Counted from the first letter of the stretch, positions 1-8,739 are shown. The stretch is 64,000 nt of DNA from Nocardia uniformis NBRC 13702 (GCF_001613345.1 NZ_BDCE01000072.1:1-64000), one strand, 5' to 3'. The notes: generated from the letters alone by a model not told the origin. Translations and numbers: made by a program.

Positions 1-68
1 CGTGCTTTTGGCCGGGATCCACTACTCATCGGGTGTGGATCCCGGCCAAAAGCACGCCGGAATGACGA
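1..68. repeat. Palindromic repeat family A, copy 1 (truncated at left edge)
   Basis: Two perfect 22-bp inverted arms (1-22 and 35-56) flank a 12-nt loop, and the right arm is followed by GCCGGAATGACG. The left outer end lies beyond the window. The same arms recur at ten further places here, always between genes. The transcript of either strand would fold into a long hairpin, so termination or mRNA stabilisation is possible. Confidence 0.9.
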
Positions 69-219
69 GGGGCGCTACGGCATTTGGTTTGGGCGTGCCG
101 GAATGACGGGGGGCGCTACGGTATTCAGTTTGGGTGTGCAGGAATGACGAAGGGCGCTACGGCATTCGGTTCGAGGATTACGAATGACCTGGGGTGCTGA
201 GGTATTCGGTCCCGGGCAT
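56..219. repeat. 41-bp tandem repeat, four decaying copies
   Basis: Units begin at 56, 97, 138 and 179 with an exact 41-bp period. The first is nearly identical to the second; similarity falls toward the fourth. Each unit starts with a form of GCCGGAATGACG, the terminal bases of the family A palindrome, so the array seems to have grown by duplicating the end of copy 1 plus 29 bp of flank. There are no unique spacers, so it is not a CRISPR array. Confidence 0.85.
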
Positions 220-250
220 TCGGATTGACAAGGGGCACTGGGGCATAAGG

Positions 251-279
251 AAGGCCGCCCCCGTCAAGGGGGCGGCCTT
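251..279 (-). terminator. Hairpin terminator after the DivIVA-like gene
   Basis: A perfect 12-bp GC-rich stem (AAGGCCGCCCCC and its complement) with a 5-nt loop lies 44 bp past the stop codon at 323. There is no U-tract, which is common for actinobacterial terminators. Confidence 0.7.
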
Positions 280-322
280 CGAATGGTGCGATGTCGCCCG
301 GTCGGTACCGATGGCGCGGGAA

Positions 323-1300
323 TCAGCCGGAGATGTCGGCGTTCTCGCGCTCTTCGTCGACGGCCTGATCGTCTGACTTATTGTTGTCCTGAATTGCCTT
401 GCGGCCGGACTGATTCAGCGATCGGGGCTCGGGAGCGCCGTCGAGCAGTTCGCTTTCGCGGTTGACCGCGGCCAGCATGGCCGGGACCGAGTCGAGCTGA
501 CCGCGAATACCGAGCAGCTGGGCCAGGACGCGGCCACGCAGCACGCGCATTTCCTCGGCCAGTTCCTTGGCGTGCGCGATCTTGCGATCGGCGGACTGGG
601 TGGCATTGGTGACCAGGCGGTTGGACTCGTCGGTCGCATCCTTGATCCGCTGGGCGGCCTCGGCGCGACTGGTCGCCTCCAGCTCCTCCATGGCACGGGT
701 GAGCTTGGTGCGGCGCTCGGCCATGGTGACCTCGAAGTCCTGCTGCGCGGCCTTGCGCTTGGCCTCGGACTCCTTGGTGAGGCGGTCGGCCTCGGCATTG
801 GCGGCGTCGATGATCTTCGTGGCCTCGTTGCGGGCATTGGCGAGAGTCTGCTCGAACTCGATCTCGAGCGCCTCGCGCTTCTCCTTGGTCTCGCCGAGGA
901 GCGATTCGTACTTGCCGCGCATCTCGGCCGCCTGCTGCTCGGCGATCGAGATCATTTCGGCGGCCTCGGCCTGAGCCTGGGCGCGCACCTCGGAGGCCTC
1001 GTCGGAGGCCAGGCGGAGCATGCGGGAGATCCGGTCCGACATACCCTCCGCGGTGGTCGGCGGCACGGACAGCCGGTCGACCTCCTTGCGGAGCTCGTCG
1101 ATCTCGTCGCGTGCGTCTTCCAGCTGCGCGGCCAGGTTTCGGGCCTGGGCGGCAGCGGCATCGCGATCGGTTGCGGTTACCCTTAGCTCGGCATCGAATC
1201 GGTCGAAGTAGTTGCGCACCTCATCACGGTCATACCCCTTCCGCACTACGGTAAAGGGCAGAGCGACGAAGCGATTACGATCGGGCTCAGTGGACGACAT
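323..1300 (-). CDS. DivIVA-domain coiled-coil protein
   Basis: A 325-residue protein. The N-terminal 45 residues (FTVVRKGYDRDEVRNYF) match the DivIVA membrane-curvature domain. Residues about 45-275 are almost continuous heptad-like coiled coil rich in Ala, Glu, Arg and Lys, and the tail is acidic and Asn/Asp-rich. The family includes Wag31 and related polar or septal scaffolds, so a cytoplasmic structural role at pole or septum is inferred. The ATG at 1300 is preferred to a GTG three codons upstream. It is too divergent and lacks the context to be called Wag31 itself. A strong hairpin terminator follows at 251-279. Confidence 0.8.
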   Translation of the reverse strand: MSSTEPDRNRFVALPFTVVRKGYDRDEVRNYFDRFDAELRVTATDRDAAAAQARNLAAQLEDARDEIDELRKEVDRLSVPPTTAEGMSDRISRMLRLASDEASEVRAQAQAEAAEMISIAEQQAAEMRGKYESLLGETKEKREALEIEFEQTLANARNEATKIIDAANAEADRLTKESEAKRKAAQQDFEVTMAERRTKLTRAMEELEATSRAEAAQRIKDATDESNRLVTNATQSADRKIAHAKELAEEMRVLRGRVLAQLLGIRGQLDSVPAMLAAVNRESELLDGAPEPRSLNQSGRKAIQDNNKSDDQAVDEERENADISG

Positions 1301-1386
1301 GCCCCACAAACTACAGCCTGGCGACCGGTGATGGTGACCCGACCGCGAATGTTGTTACAGCCTCTTTCCCGCCGCGAACGTCGGTA

Positions 1387-1857
1387 CTAGTGAGTAGTTT
1401 TCGCGGCTGGTTCGACGAGTTCCACCAGCACACCGCCAGCATCCTTCGGATGGATGAAATTGATGCGGGAACCTGCGGTTCCGCCGCGTGGGGCGTCGTA
1501 CAGCAAACGCAAGCCCCGTGTACGCAGATATGTGGCGACAGCATCGATATCGGTGACCCGATACGCGAGCTGCTGCAGGCCAGGGCCATTCCGGTCAATG
1601 AACTTGGCGATCGTGGACGCGTCACTCAGGGGTGCCAGCAACTGCAGGGCACTCGATCCCTCGGCTGCGCCCGCAAACGACAGCATGGCCTCGTGCACGC
1701 CCTGGGCCTCGTTGATCTCCCGATGCGTCTCGACCATGCCGAGATTGTCGGTGTACCAGGCGACCGCGGCATCGAGATCGGGCACCGCGATGCCGACATG
1801 ATCGACGGCGGTGACGTACTCCGCGGGGATGAATTCGGACTTATCGGTATTGCTCAC
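1387..1857 (-). CDS. mce: Methylmalonyl-CoA epimerase (VOC family)
   Basis: About 156 residues with a glyoxalase/VOC fold. DHVGIAVPDLDAAV near the N-terminus carries the first metal-binding His, and FIHPKDAGGVLVELVE near the C-terminus carries a second His and the metal-binding Glu. The family interconverts (2R)- and (2S)-methylmalonyl-CoA between propionyl-CoA carboxylase and the B12 mutase. The position beside the thiolase matches Rv1322A-Rv1323 in M. tuberculosis. Start is uncertain: GTG at 1857 fits family length, while another GTG at 1878 would add seven basic residues; neither has a clear Shine-Dalgarno. The gene is unrelated to the mce (mammalian cell entry) operon at 55-63 kb. Confidence 0.9.
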   Translation of the reverse strand: MSNTDKSEFIPAEYVTAVDHVGIAVPDLDAAVAWYTDNLGMVETHREINEAQGVHEAMLSFAGAAEGSSALQLLAPLSDASTIAKFIDRNGPGLQQLAYRVTDIDAVATYLRTRGLRLLYDAPRGGTAGSRINFIHPKDAGGVLVELVEPAAKTTH

Positions 1858-1919
1858 TCTTCGAACGGTAGCGCGCACCTGGGGAAGGCCGGCGGGAGGC
1901 CGCGGGTTACCTTTGAGTA

Positions 1920-1943
1920 GGGCTCCGATGGTTGGCGGAGCCC
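1920..1943 (+). promoter_or_regulatory. Inverted repeat upstream of the thiolase
   Basis: GGGCTCCG and CGGAGCCC form a perfect 8-bp stem around an 8-nt loop, ending 28 bp before the GTG of the thiolase gene, in the divergent gap between epimerase and thiolase. It may be an operator or a 5' leader hairpin; no regulator gene is adjacent. Confidence 0.45.
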
Positions 1944-1971
1944 GACCATTCGACCCTTAGTGAGGTTCATC

Positions 1972-3150
1972 GTGACCACGACCGTCATCGTCTCCGGTGC
2001 GCGTACCCCGGTGGGGCGGCTGCTGGGATCGCTGAAGGATTTCAGCGGTTCCGACCTGGGTGGTTTCGCCATCAAGGCGGCCCTGGAGAAGAGCGGGGTC
2101 GCGCCCGACCAGGTCGACTACGTGATCATGGGCCAGGTGCTCACCGCGGGTGCGGGACAGATCCCGGCGCGCCAGGCGGCCGTGGCCGCGGGCATTCCGA
2201 TGGACGTCCCGGCGGTCACCGTCAATAAGGTCTGCCTGTCCGGTATCAATGCGATCGCCCTGGCGGATCAGCTGATTCGCGCCGGTGAGTACGAAATCGT
2301 GGTCGCCGGTGGCATGGAGTCCATGTCCCAGGCTCCGCATCTGCTGGAGAAGAGCCGCGAGGGCTTCAAGTACGGCGATGTCACCCTGCGCGACCATATG
2401 GCCTACGACGGCCTGCACGACATCTTCACCGATCAGGCCATGGGCCTGCTCACCGAGCAGCAGAACGACACCCAGCCGATCAGCCGTGCGGATCAGGACG
2501 CCTTCGCCGCCGCCTCACACCAGAAGGCCGCTGCCGCCTGGAAGAACGGTGTCTACGAGGACGAGGTCGTGCCGGTCTCGATCCCGCAGCGCAAGGGCGA
2601 TCCGATCCTGTTCGCCGCCGATGAGGGCATTCGCGCCGACACCACCGCCGAATCCCTGGCCAAGCTGCGTCCGGCCTTCCGCAAGGACGGCACCATTACC
2701 GCCGCCTCGGCCTCCCAGATCTCCGATGGCGCCGCCGCCGTCGTCGTAATGAGCAAGGAGAAGGCGCAGGCGCTGGGTTTGAGCTGGATCGCCGAGATCG
2801 GCGCGGCCGGTGTGGTCGCCGGGCCGGACTCCACCCTCCAGGACCAGCCCGCCAATGCCATTGCGAAAGCCTGTGCGCGCGAGGGCATTTCCCCCGCCGA
2901 CCTGGATCTGGTCGAGATCAACGAGGCCTTCGCCGCCGTCGGCATCGCCTCCACCCGCAAGCTCGGCATCGATGCCGACAAGGTCAATGTCAATGGCGGC
3001 GCGATCTCCATCGGCCACCCGCTCGGCATGTCGGGTGCGCGCATCGTGCTGCACCTGGCGCTCGAGCTGAAGCGTCGCGGTGGCGGCGTCGGCGCGGCGG
3101 CCCTCTGCGGCGGTGGCGGCCAGGGCGACGCCCTCATCGTCCGCGTTTAG
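1972..3150 (+). CDS. fadA4: Acetyl-CoA C-acetyltransferase (thiolase)
   Basis: A 392-residue thiolase of usual length. The acylated Cys88 lies in NKVCLSG, His349 in GHPLGMSG and the second catalytic Cys379 in LCGGGGQGDA, so the full triad is present. It condenses or cleaves acetoacetyl-CoA and 3-ketoacyl-CoA in the cytoplasm. The order matches Rv1323 (fadA4). The GTG at 1972 is chosen because GAGG sits six bases upstream; an upstream in-frame GTG at 1960 has no such site. Divergent from the epimerase across a gap holding an 8-bp inverted repeat. Confidence 0.95.
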   Translation: MTTTVIVSGARTPVGRLLGSLKDFSGSDLGGFAIKAALEKSGVAPDQVDYVIMGQVLTAGAGQIPARQAAVAAGIPMDVPAVTVNKVCLSGINAIALADQLIRAGEYEIVVAGGMESMSQAPHLLEKSREGFKYGDVTLRDHMAYDGLHDIFTDQAMGLLTEQQNDTQPISRADQDAFAAASHQKAAAAWKNGVYEDEVVPVSIPQRKGDPILFAADEGIRADTTAESLAKLRPAFRKDGTITAASASQISDGAAAVVVMSKEKAQALGLSWIAEIGAAGVVAGPDSTLQDQPANAIAKACAREGISPADLDLVEINEAFAAVGIASTRKLGIDADKVNVNGGAISIGHPLGMSGARIVLHLALELKRRGGGVGAAALCGGGGQGDALIVRV

Positions 3151-3186
3151 GTTTCACCCCGTCGCCCCGGTCCGGGTCGACCTCTC

Positions 3187-3219
3187 CGTCATCCCGGCCA
3201 AAAGCACGCCGGAATGACG
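3187..3219. repeat. Family A palindromic repeat, half copy
   Basis: Only the right-hand portion is present, beginning CGTCATCCCGGC and ending GCCGGAATGACG, which themselves form a short imperfect palindrome. It is near-identical to the half copy at 28700-28732. It lies 36 bp after the thiolase stop. Confidence 0.8.
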
Positions 3220-3321
3220 AGGAGGCTGTGTCGGGGAGGGAACCTCACGTCGCCGGGGCGCGAGGTGTACCGGGACGATTCACGAAAATCACTGATCACT
3301 AAGGAATTTGGGAGCCTGCCC

Positions 3322-3341
3322 CCGGTTCGTATTCGAACCGG
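3322..3341 (+). promoter_or_regulatory. Hairpin upstream of the DUF3817 gene
   Basis: CCGGTTCG and CGAACCGG form an 8-bp perfect stem with a TATT loop. It could terminate thiolase transcription or lie in the leader of the next gene, whose start is 63 bp away. Position alone does not decide. Confidence 0.4.
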
Positions 3342-3404
3342 AGGCGGTTTCGTTCGGGGTATGTGACCACCTCCACTACGAGGTGTCGTAGATCTCAGGG
3401 CACA

Positions 3405-3782
3405 ATGGTGCGCATGGGCAATCTCCTGGACCTCAGCACCGTGGCCAAACGTTTCCGATTTGTCGCATTTTTGGAGGCGGTGTCCTGGGCCCTCCTGATC
3501 GTCGGCATGATTTTCAAGCGCCTGCCCGAACCGGTGCTGTGGCCGGTCAAGGTATTCGGCATGTTCCACGGCGTGGTGTTCGTGGTGTTCGTACTCGTCG
3601 CCATCATGGCCGCGCGGGAATTGCGGTGGAACTGGAAGGTCACGCTGCTGGCGCTGGCATCGAGCATTCCGCCGTTCTTCACCGTGCTCTTCGAGGTGCT
3701 GGCGGTGCGTGCCGGTCTGCTCGCTGAGCTGAGCGAGGGGTCCGACGCCCAGGCTGGAGACCCCGCCGCCGCGCGTTCGTGA
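3405..3782 (+). CDS. DUF3817 integral membrane protein
   Basis: About 125 residues with three hydrophobic segments (roughly 20-42, 48-70 and 78-100), including FRFVAFLEAVSWALLIVGMI and GMFHGVVFVVFV. This matches the DUF3817 family of small actinobacterial membrane proteins of unknown function. A second, more diverged member of the family is at 39059. ATG at 3405 has AGGG four bases upstream; an ATG three codons later is possible. It lies between fadA4 and the Rv1324-like gene, a place empty in M. tuberculosis. Probably co-transcribed with the next gene, 13 bp downstream. Confidence 0.8.
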   Translation: MVRMGNLLDLSTVAKRFRFVAFLEAVSWALLIVGMIFKRLPEPVLWPVKVFGMFHGVVFVVFVLVAIMAARELRWNWKVTLLALASSIPPFFTVLFEVLAVRAGLLAELSEGSDAQAGDPAAARS

Positions 3783-3795
3783 CAGACTGGATGTC

Positions 3796-4695
3796 GTGAC
3801 TCGACCTGCACGACGACCCTCAGCCGCTGCCGTTGCCGCTATGTCCGGTGCGGTGGATCTGTCCAGTTTGAAGCAGCCCCCAGCCGCCGCGGCGGATGTT
3901 CCGGACGGGCATTCCGTCACGGAAGTCGATTTCGAGACGAAGGTGCTGCGCCGTTCCGCTCAGGTGCCGGTGGTGGTGGCGCTGTATTCGCAGCGCAGCG
4001 CCGGCAGTATCGAACTGGTGAAACTGCTCGAGCAGCTGGCCGGGGAGACCACCGACTGGGAATTGGCCACCATCGAGGCCGAAGCGAATATGCGCATCGC
4101 GCAGGCGTTCGGGGTGCAGGGCATTCCGACCGTGGTCGCGGTGGCCGCCGGGCAGCCGCTCGCCGACTTCACCGGCAATCAGCCGGAGGAGCAGGTGCGG
4201 CAGTGGCTGACCGCCGTTGTCGACGCGGTGCGCGGCAAGCTGCCGGGCGTCGGCGCGGGTGAAGAGGCCGAGGTGGAAGAACCGGAGGACCCGCGCTTCG
4301 TGGCGGCCGAAGAGGCCCTGGAGCGTGGCGAATTCGATACCGCGGTGGCGGCTTACCAGGCCATCCTCAATACCGAACCCAATAATGTCGAGGCCAAGGC
4401 GGCACTGCGTCAGGTGCAGTTCATCGCCCGCGTCCAGGAGCTCGATCCGAGCGCCGTCGCCAAGGCCGATGCCGATCCGTCCGATATCGACGCCGGGTTG
4501 GCCGCTGCCGATCTGGAGATGTTCAACCAGCAGCCGGAGCAGGCGTTCGACCGCCTCATCGCACTGGTGAAGCGCACCGCGGGTGACGACCGCACCCGCG
4601 TACGCACCCACCTGCTGGAACTGTTCGAACTCTTCGATCCGGCCGAACCGATCGTGGTCGCGTTCCGCCGCAAACTGGCCGCCGCGCTGTACTGA
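3796..4695 (+). CDS. Thioredoxin-like/TPR co-chaperone (YbbN type, Rv1324-like)
   Basis: A 299-residue protein with two parts: a thioredoxin fold at about 45-150 (VTEVDFETKVL, then cis-Pro in GVQGIPTVVAV) and a helical tetratricopeptide-like region at about 165-299 beginning EEALERGEFDTAVAAY. The active-site position reads YSQRSAGS, so the CXXC pair of a redox thioredoxin is absent and no disulfide chemistry is expected. This agrees with the YbbN/CnoX group, which binds clients rather than reducing them. The start is GTG at 3796, 13 bp after the DUF3817 gene. The ortholog position is Rv1324. A textbook intrinsic terminator follows at 4705. Confidence 0.85.
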   Translation: MTRPARRPSAAAVAAMSGAVDLSSLKQPPAAAADVPDGHSVTEVDFETKVLRRSAQVPVVVALYSQRSAGSIELVKLLEQLAGETTDWELATIEAEANMRIAQAFGVQGIPTVVAVAAGQPLADFTGNQPEEQVRQWLTAVVDAVRGKLPGVGAGEEAEVEEPEDPRFVAAEEALERGEFDTAVAAYQAILNTEPNNVEAKAALRQVQFIARVQELDPSAVAKADADPSDIDAGLAAADLEMFNQQPEQAFDRLIALVKRTAGDDRTRVRTHLLELFELFDPAEPIVVAFRRKLAAALY

Positions 4696-4704
4696 GCAAA
4701 CAGG

Positions 4705-4742
4705 CCGGTTCCCCACCTCTTATGAAGTGGGGAACCGGTTTT
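4705..4742 (+). terminator. Intrinsic terminator after the thioredoxin-like gene
   Basis: CCGGTTCCCCAC and its exact complement form a 12-bp stem with a 10-nt loop, followed by TTTT. It starts nine bases past the stop at 4695 and also lies just beyond the minus-strand gene ending at 4781. Confidence 0.9.
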
Positions 4743-4780
4743 CGCAACTACCCGAGCGTTCGGGTGCCCGGGGGTGGGAC

Positions 4781-4999
4781 CTAGTCCGCCGGGGTGGCCT
4801 GCGAGCTGCCCGAGATCAGAGCCTTCAGCACATCGGCCAGCGCCGAGGCGGACCCGGTGCCATTCGGGTCGGGCTCGCCCACGTCGACGACCGGCTCAGC
4901 AGCGGTGACGGGGACGTTGGCGGTCGCAAAACCGGCGCCGACGCCGACAAAGCCGGCCATGGCCGCACCGATGAACAGAGCAGTGCCAAGCTTCTTCAT
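4781..4999 (-). CDS. Small secreted protein of unknown function
   Basis: A 72-residue protein beginning MKKLGTALFIGAAMAGFVG, a typical Sec signal peptide with a likely cleavage after AFATA-N-like residues near position 27. The mature part is about 45 residues, acidic, with no Cys. No family was recognised. The codon pattern is like that of neighbouring genes and an AGGA lies ten bases before the ATG, so it is probably real. It is followed by the shared terminator at 4705-4742. Confidence 0.65.
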   Translation of the reverse strand: MKKLGTALFIGAAMAGFVGVGAGFATANVPVTAAEPVVDVGEPDPNGTGSASALADVLKALISGSSQATPAD

Positions 5000-5134
5000 G
5001 TAGATGTATTCCTATCCATTGGTATTGCAGTTCGGGATGCGACGCCGCGTAACCAAATCCACTACATTCCAAACGATCTCGGCAGCCCCCAATGCCCGTG
5101 CCGGTAGTCTCGGGGGCGGCGCGACAGGGTGTTC

Positions 5135-6499
5135 TCAGCCGATGTCGGGCAGCCCGGCGAGAGCGGTGTCGATACGATCCTGGGGCAGTTCGAAGTCGCC
5201 CATCTCGCCGGAGAGATACCGCTCGTAGGCTGTCATATCGAAGTGCCCGTGGCCACACAGGGCGGTCAGCAGGACCTTCTCTTCGCCGGTTTCGGTGCAA
5301 TGGCGGGCCTCGTCGATGACGGCCGCGATGGCGTGGGCGGGCTCGGGGGCCGGGAGGATGCCTTCGGCGCGGGCGAAGGTCACCGCGGAGGCGAAGCATT
5401 CGAGCTGATTTTTCGTGACGGCCTCGAACATCCCCAGTTCGTACATATGTGAGAGCAGCGGCGACATGCCGTGATATCGCAGGCCGCCCGCATGCACCGG
5501 ATCGGGGATGAAGTCGTGTCCGAGGGTGTGCATTTTCATCAGCGGCGTGAATCCGGCGGTATCGCCGTGGTCATAGCCGTACCGGCCGCGGGTGAACGAT
5601 GGGCAGGCGGCGGGTTCGACGGCGCGGAACACCGGATCGGTTCGCCCGGCGAGCTTTTCCCGCAGGAAGGGGAAGACGAGCCCCGCGAAATTCGAACCCC
5701 CGCCGGTGCAGCCGATAATCATGTCGGGCAGTCGCTCACCGGCGGCGTCGAACTGGGCGAGCGCCTCCTCTCCGATGACGGTCTGATGCAGCAGCACATG
5801 GTTGAGCACGCTGCCCAGCGCGTACTTGGTATCCGGGTTCTCGGCCGCCACCTCGACCGCCTCACTTATGGCGATCCCGAGGCTGCCGGGTGAATCGGGG
5901 TGGTCGGCAAGGATTTTCGCGCCCGCCGCCGTGACGGCCGAGGGGCTGGGGTGTACGGTCGCGCCCCAGACGTGCATGAGGGTGCGGCGGTGCGGTTTCT
6001 GATCGTAGGAGGCGCGCACCATCCAGGCTTCACAGTCGATGCCGTACTGTGCGCAGGCGAAGGCGAGCGCACTGCCCCATTGCCCCGCACCGGTCTCGGT
6101 GGTGAGCCGCCGGGTGCCCTCGGCCGCGTTGTAGAACGCTTGCGGTACGGCCGTATTCGGTTTGTGCGAGCCGGCGGGGGAGCCGCCCTCGTACTTGTAG
6201 TAGATCCGCGCCGGGGTGCGCAGGGCCCGCTCCAATCGCCGCGCCCGAAACAGCGGTGTGGGCCGCCAGAGCCGGTAGACGTCACGCACCTCGTCCGGAA
6301 TTTCGATATAGCGCTCCCCGCTCATTTCCTGGCGGATCAGCTCCATCGGGAACAGCGGTGCGAGGTCGTCCGGCCCGATCGGCTGCCTCGTTGCCGGGTG
6401 CAGCGGCGGAGGCGGCGGGGCCGGAAGATCGGGAATGACGTTGTACCAACGTCTGGGCAGTTCGGATTCGTCGAGGGTGATTTTGCTGCGACCGCTCAT
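5135..6499 (-). CDS. trpB2: TrpB-like PLP-dependent enzyme (TrpB2)
   Basis: A 454-residue fold-type II PLP enzyme of the TrpB2 family. The PLP lysine is Lys113 in GSHKPNTA, followed by ETGAGQWGSALAFAC and the glycine-rich phosphate loop GCTGGGSNFAG. TrpB2 proteins form tryptophan from indole and serine, often without TrpA, and are longer than TrpB1. The ATG at 6499 is preceded by GGGAG at good spacing; upstream in-frame codons lack this. No other trp gene lies nearby, so the cell presumably has a canonical trpB elsewhere and this copy salvages indole or has another beta-replacement role. Monocistronic by appearance. Confidence 0.9.
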   Translation of the reverse strand: MSGRSKITLDESELPRRWYNVIPDLPAPPPPPLHPATRQPIGPDDLAPLFPMELIRQEMSGERYIEIPDEVRDVYRLWRPTPLFRARRLERALRTPARIYYKYEGGSPAGSHKPNTAVPQAFYNAAEGTRRLTTETGAGQWGSALAFACAQYGIDCEAWMVRASYDQKPHRRTLMHVWGATVHPSPSAVTAAGAKILADHPDSPGSLGIAISEAVEVAAENPDTKYALGSVLNHVLLHQTVIGEEALAQFDAAGERLPDMIIGCTGGGSNFAGLVFPFLREKLAGRTDPVFRAVEPAACPSFTRGRYGYDHGDTAGFTPLMKMHTLGHDFIPDPVHAGGLRYHGMSPLLSHMYELGMFEAVTKNQLECFASAVTFARAEGILPAPEPAHAIAAVIDEARHCTETGEEKVLLTALCGHGHFDMTAYERYLSGEMGDFELPQDRIDTALAGLPDIG

Positions 6500-6585
6500 C
6501 TGCGTCTCCCAGAGGATTGCCCCCTGTCGGGACGATACGCCGCGGCTCCGGCGCGGGTGGCCCGTTCGCGTGGATAGCGGTGGAA

Positions 6586-8739
6586 TTACTCCGGTGCCAA
6601 CCACACGGCGCTATTGGGGGCCAAGGCGACGGTGGCGGAGGCGGGCCAGCCCAGGCACGGCCGCTCGGTCGCGGCGACGACACCCAGATTCCCGATTCCA
6701 CTGCCGCCGTAGGTAATCGCGTCGGTATTGAGTACTTCGCGCCACCGGCCCGGGCGGGGCAGACCGACCTGATACTTCGCGTGCTCGGAACCGGAGAAGT
6801 TGTAGAGGCACACCAGCATGGCGTCCTCGGTGCCGTAGCGCAGGAAAGACAGCACATTATTGTCGCGGTCGTCGGCGTCGATCCAGGAGTATCCACCGGG
6901 GGAGGTGTCCTGGCTCCACAGCGCGGGGTGGGCGCGATAGAGGTCGTTGAGGTCGCGAATCAGGGCCTGGACACCGTGGTGCAGCGGATTGTCGAGTTCG
7001 TGCCAGTCCAGGCCGCGGTCGTGATCCCATTCGCGGAACTGCCCGAATTCCTGTCCCATGAACAGCAATTGCTTACCGGGATGCGACCACATGTAGGCCA
7101 GCAGCGCGCGCACGCCGCTGGCCTTGGCGAAATCGTCGCCGGGCATCCGGGTCCACAGGGTGCCCTTGCCGTGCACCACCTCGTCGTGGCTGATGGGTAG
7201 GACGTAGTTCTCGCTCCAGGCATAGGTGAGCGAGAAGGTGATCTCGTTGTGGTGCCAGGCGCGGTGCACGGGGTCGTGGCCGAGGTAGCCGAGGGTGTCG
7301 TGCATCCAGCCCATATTCCACTTCATGGTGAAGCCCAGCCCGCCGACCTCGGTGGAGCGGGTGACGCCGGGCCAGGTGGTGGATTCCTCGGCGACGGTGA
7401 GTACACCCGGGTGGCGGCGGTGCACCGTGGCGTTCATCTCCTGGAGGAAGGCAACGGCTTCCAGGTTTTCGCGACCGCCGTGGATATTGGGTTCCCAGCC
7501 GTCGTCGGGGCGGGAGTAGTCCAGGTAGAGCATGGAGGCGACGGCATCCACCCGCAGGCCGTCGATATGGAATTCCTCGATCCAGTACAGCGCGTTGGCG
7601 ACCAGGAAATTGCGGACCTCGTGCCGACCGAAGTCGAAAACGTAGGTGCCCCAGTCGAGTTGTTCGCCGCGGCGTGGATCGGCGTGTTCGTACAGGGCGG
7701 TGCCGTCGAAGCGGGCCAGGGCCCATTCGTCGCGCGGGAAGTGCGCGGGGACCCAGTCGAGGAGGACGCCGATTCCCCTGCCGTGCAGATGATCGACGAA
7801 CCAGCGGAAGTCGTCGGGGGAGCCGAAGCGGGCGGTCGGGGCGTAGTAGGAGGTGACCTGGTACCCCCAGGAACCGCCGAACGGGTGCTCGGCGACGGGG
7901 AGCAGTTCGATATGGGTGAAGCCCTGGGCGGCAGCGTATTCGGCCAATTGCTCGGCCATCTCCCGATAGCCCAGGCCGGTCCGCCAGGAGCCGAGGTGCA
8001 CCTCGTAGATGCTGATGGGGGCCCGCGGCGGATCCAGGGTCGAACGGGCGCGCAACCATTCGTCATCGTCCCAGGTGAATTCGCTCTCGGTAATCACCGA
8101 CGCGGTGGCGGGCGGTGTTTCGGTGGCGAAGGCCATGGGGTCGGCGTGGTCGACGGTGCGCCCGTCCGCACCGTGTACCCGGTACTTGTACTTGTCACCC
8201 GGACCGAGACCCGGGACGAATACCTCCCAGACCCCGGAGCCACCGAGCCGTCGCATGGGCACGGTATTGCCGCTCCACCCATCGAAGTCGCCGATGACCG
8301 CGACCCCGCGCGCATTCGGAGCCCACACCGCGAACGAGGTGCCGGAAACTGCGCCGTCGAGGGTCGTGTACCGGCGTGGACGGGCCCCCAGCGCCTCCCA
8401 CAGGCGCTCGTGTCGGCCCTCACCGATCAGGTGTAGGTCGAGTTCCCCCACGGTCGGCAGGAAGCGGTAGCCGTCGGCATCGATGGTGGTCCGCCCGCCC
8501 GGATACGAGGTGACCACCCGGTAATCCCACAGCTCCGGAAACGGGATCACACCTTCGAACAGTCCGTGCTCGACATGGTCGAGCGGATGATCGCCCTCGC
8601 CGATCCGTGCCACCACCGAGTCGGCATGTGGACGCAGGACCCGGACGACCGTGCCGCCGGGGTGCGGGTGCGCGCCCAGGACGGTGTGCGGATCGGGATG
8701 GGTACCCGCCGCCAGCAGCATGAGATCACGCCGGTTCAC
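6586..8739 (-). CDS. glgB: 1,4-alpha-glucan branching enzyme
   Basis: A 717-residue GH13 branching enzyme. N-terminal CBM48-type beta domains (about 1-210, including SFAVWAPNARGVAVIGDF) precede the TIM barrel. Conserved regions are DWVPAHFP, GLRVDAV with the nucleophile Asp near 398, VAEES with the acid/base Glu near 450 and ISHDEVVHG near 517. The enzyme makes alpha-1,6 branches in cytoplasmic glucan and, in the GlgE route, in the glucan built from maltose 1-phosphate. Position equals Rv1326c. The start is GTG at 8739; no glgA or glgC is in the window. Divergent from the amidotransferase at 8898. Confidence 0.96.
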   Translation of the reverse strand: MNRRDLMLLAAGTHPDPHTVLGAHPHPGGTVVRVLRPHADSVVARIGEGDHPLDHVEHGLFEGVIPFPELWDYRVVTSYPGGRTTIDADGYRFLPTVGELDLHLIGEGRHERLWEALGARPRRYTTLDGAVSGTSFAVWAPNARGVAVIGDFDGWSGNTVPMRRLGGSGVWEVFVPGLGPGDKYKYRVHGADGRTVDHADPMAFATETPPATASVITESEFTWDDDEWLRARSTLDPPRAPISIYEVHLGSWRTGLGYREMAEQLAEYAAAQGFTHIELLPVAEHPFGGSWGYQVTSYYAPTARFGSPDDFRWFVDHLHGRGIGVLLDWVPAHFPRDEWALARFDGTALYEHADPRRGEQLDWGTYVFDFGRHEVRNFLVANALYWIEEFHIDGLRVDAVASMLYLDYSRPDDGWEPNIHGGRENLEAVAFLQEMNATVHRRHPGVLTVAEESTTWPGVTRSTEVGGLGFTMKWNMGWMHDTLGYLGHDPVHRAWHHNEITFSLTYAWSENYVLPISHDEVVHGKGTLWTRMPGDDFAKASGVRALLAYMWSHPGKQLLFMGQEFGQFREWDHDRGLDWHELDNPLHHGVQALIRDLNDLYRAHPALWSQDTSPGGYSWIDADDRDNNVLSFLRYGTEDAMLVCLYNFSGSEHAKYQVGLPRPGRWREVLNTDAITYGGSGIGNLGVVAATERPCLGWPASATVALAPNSAVWLAPE

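Noticed and set aside
56..219. Possible CRISPR array
   Set aside because: Units are contiguous without unique spacers, decay in one direction, and there are no cas genes.
1387..1857. Relation of this mce gene to the mce operon at 55 kb
   Set aside because: Only the names coincide; this one is a VOC-fold CoA epimerase.
3189..3920. 243-codon minus-strand frame over the first DUF3817 gene
   Set aside because: Antisense shadow that also crosses a hairpin and a repeat.
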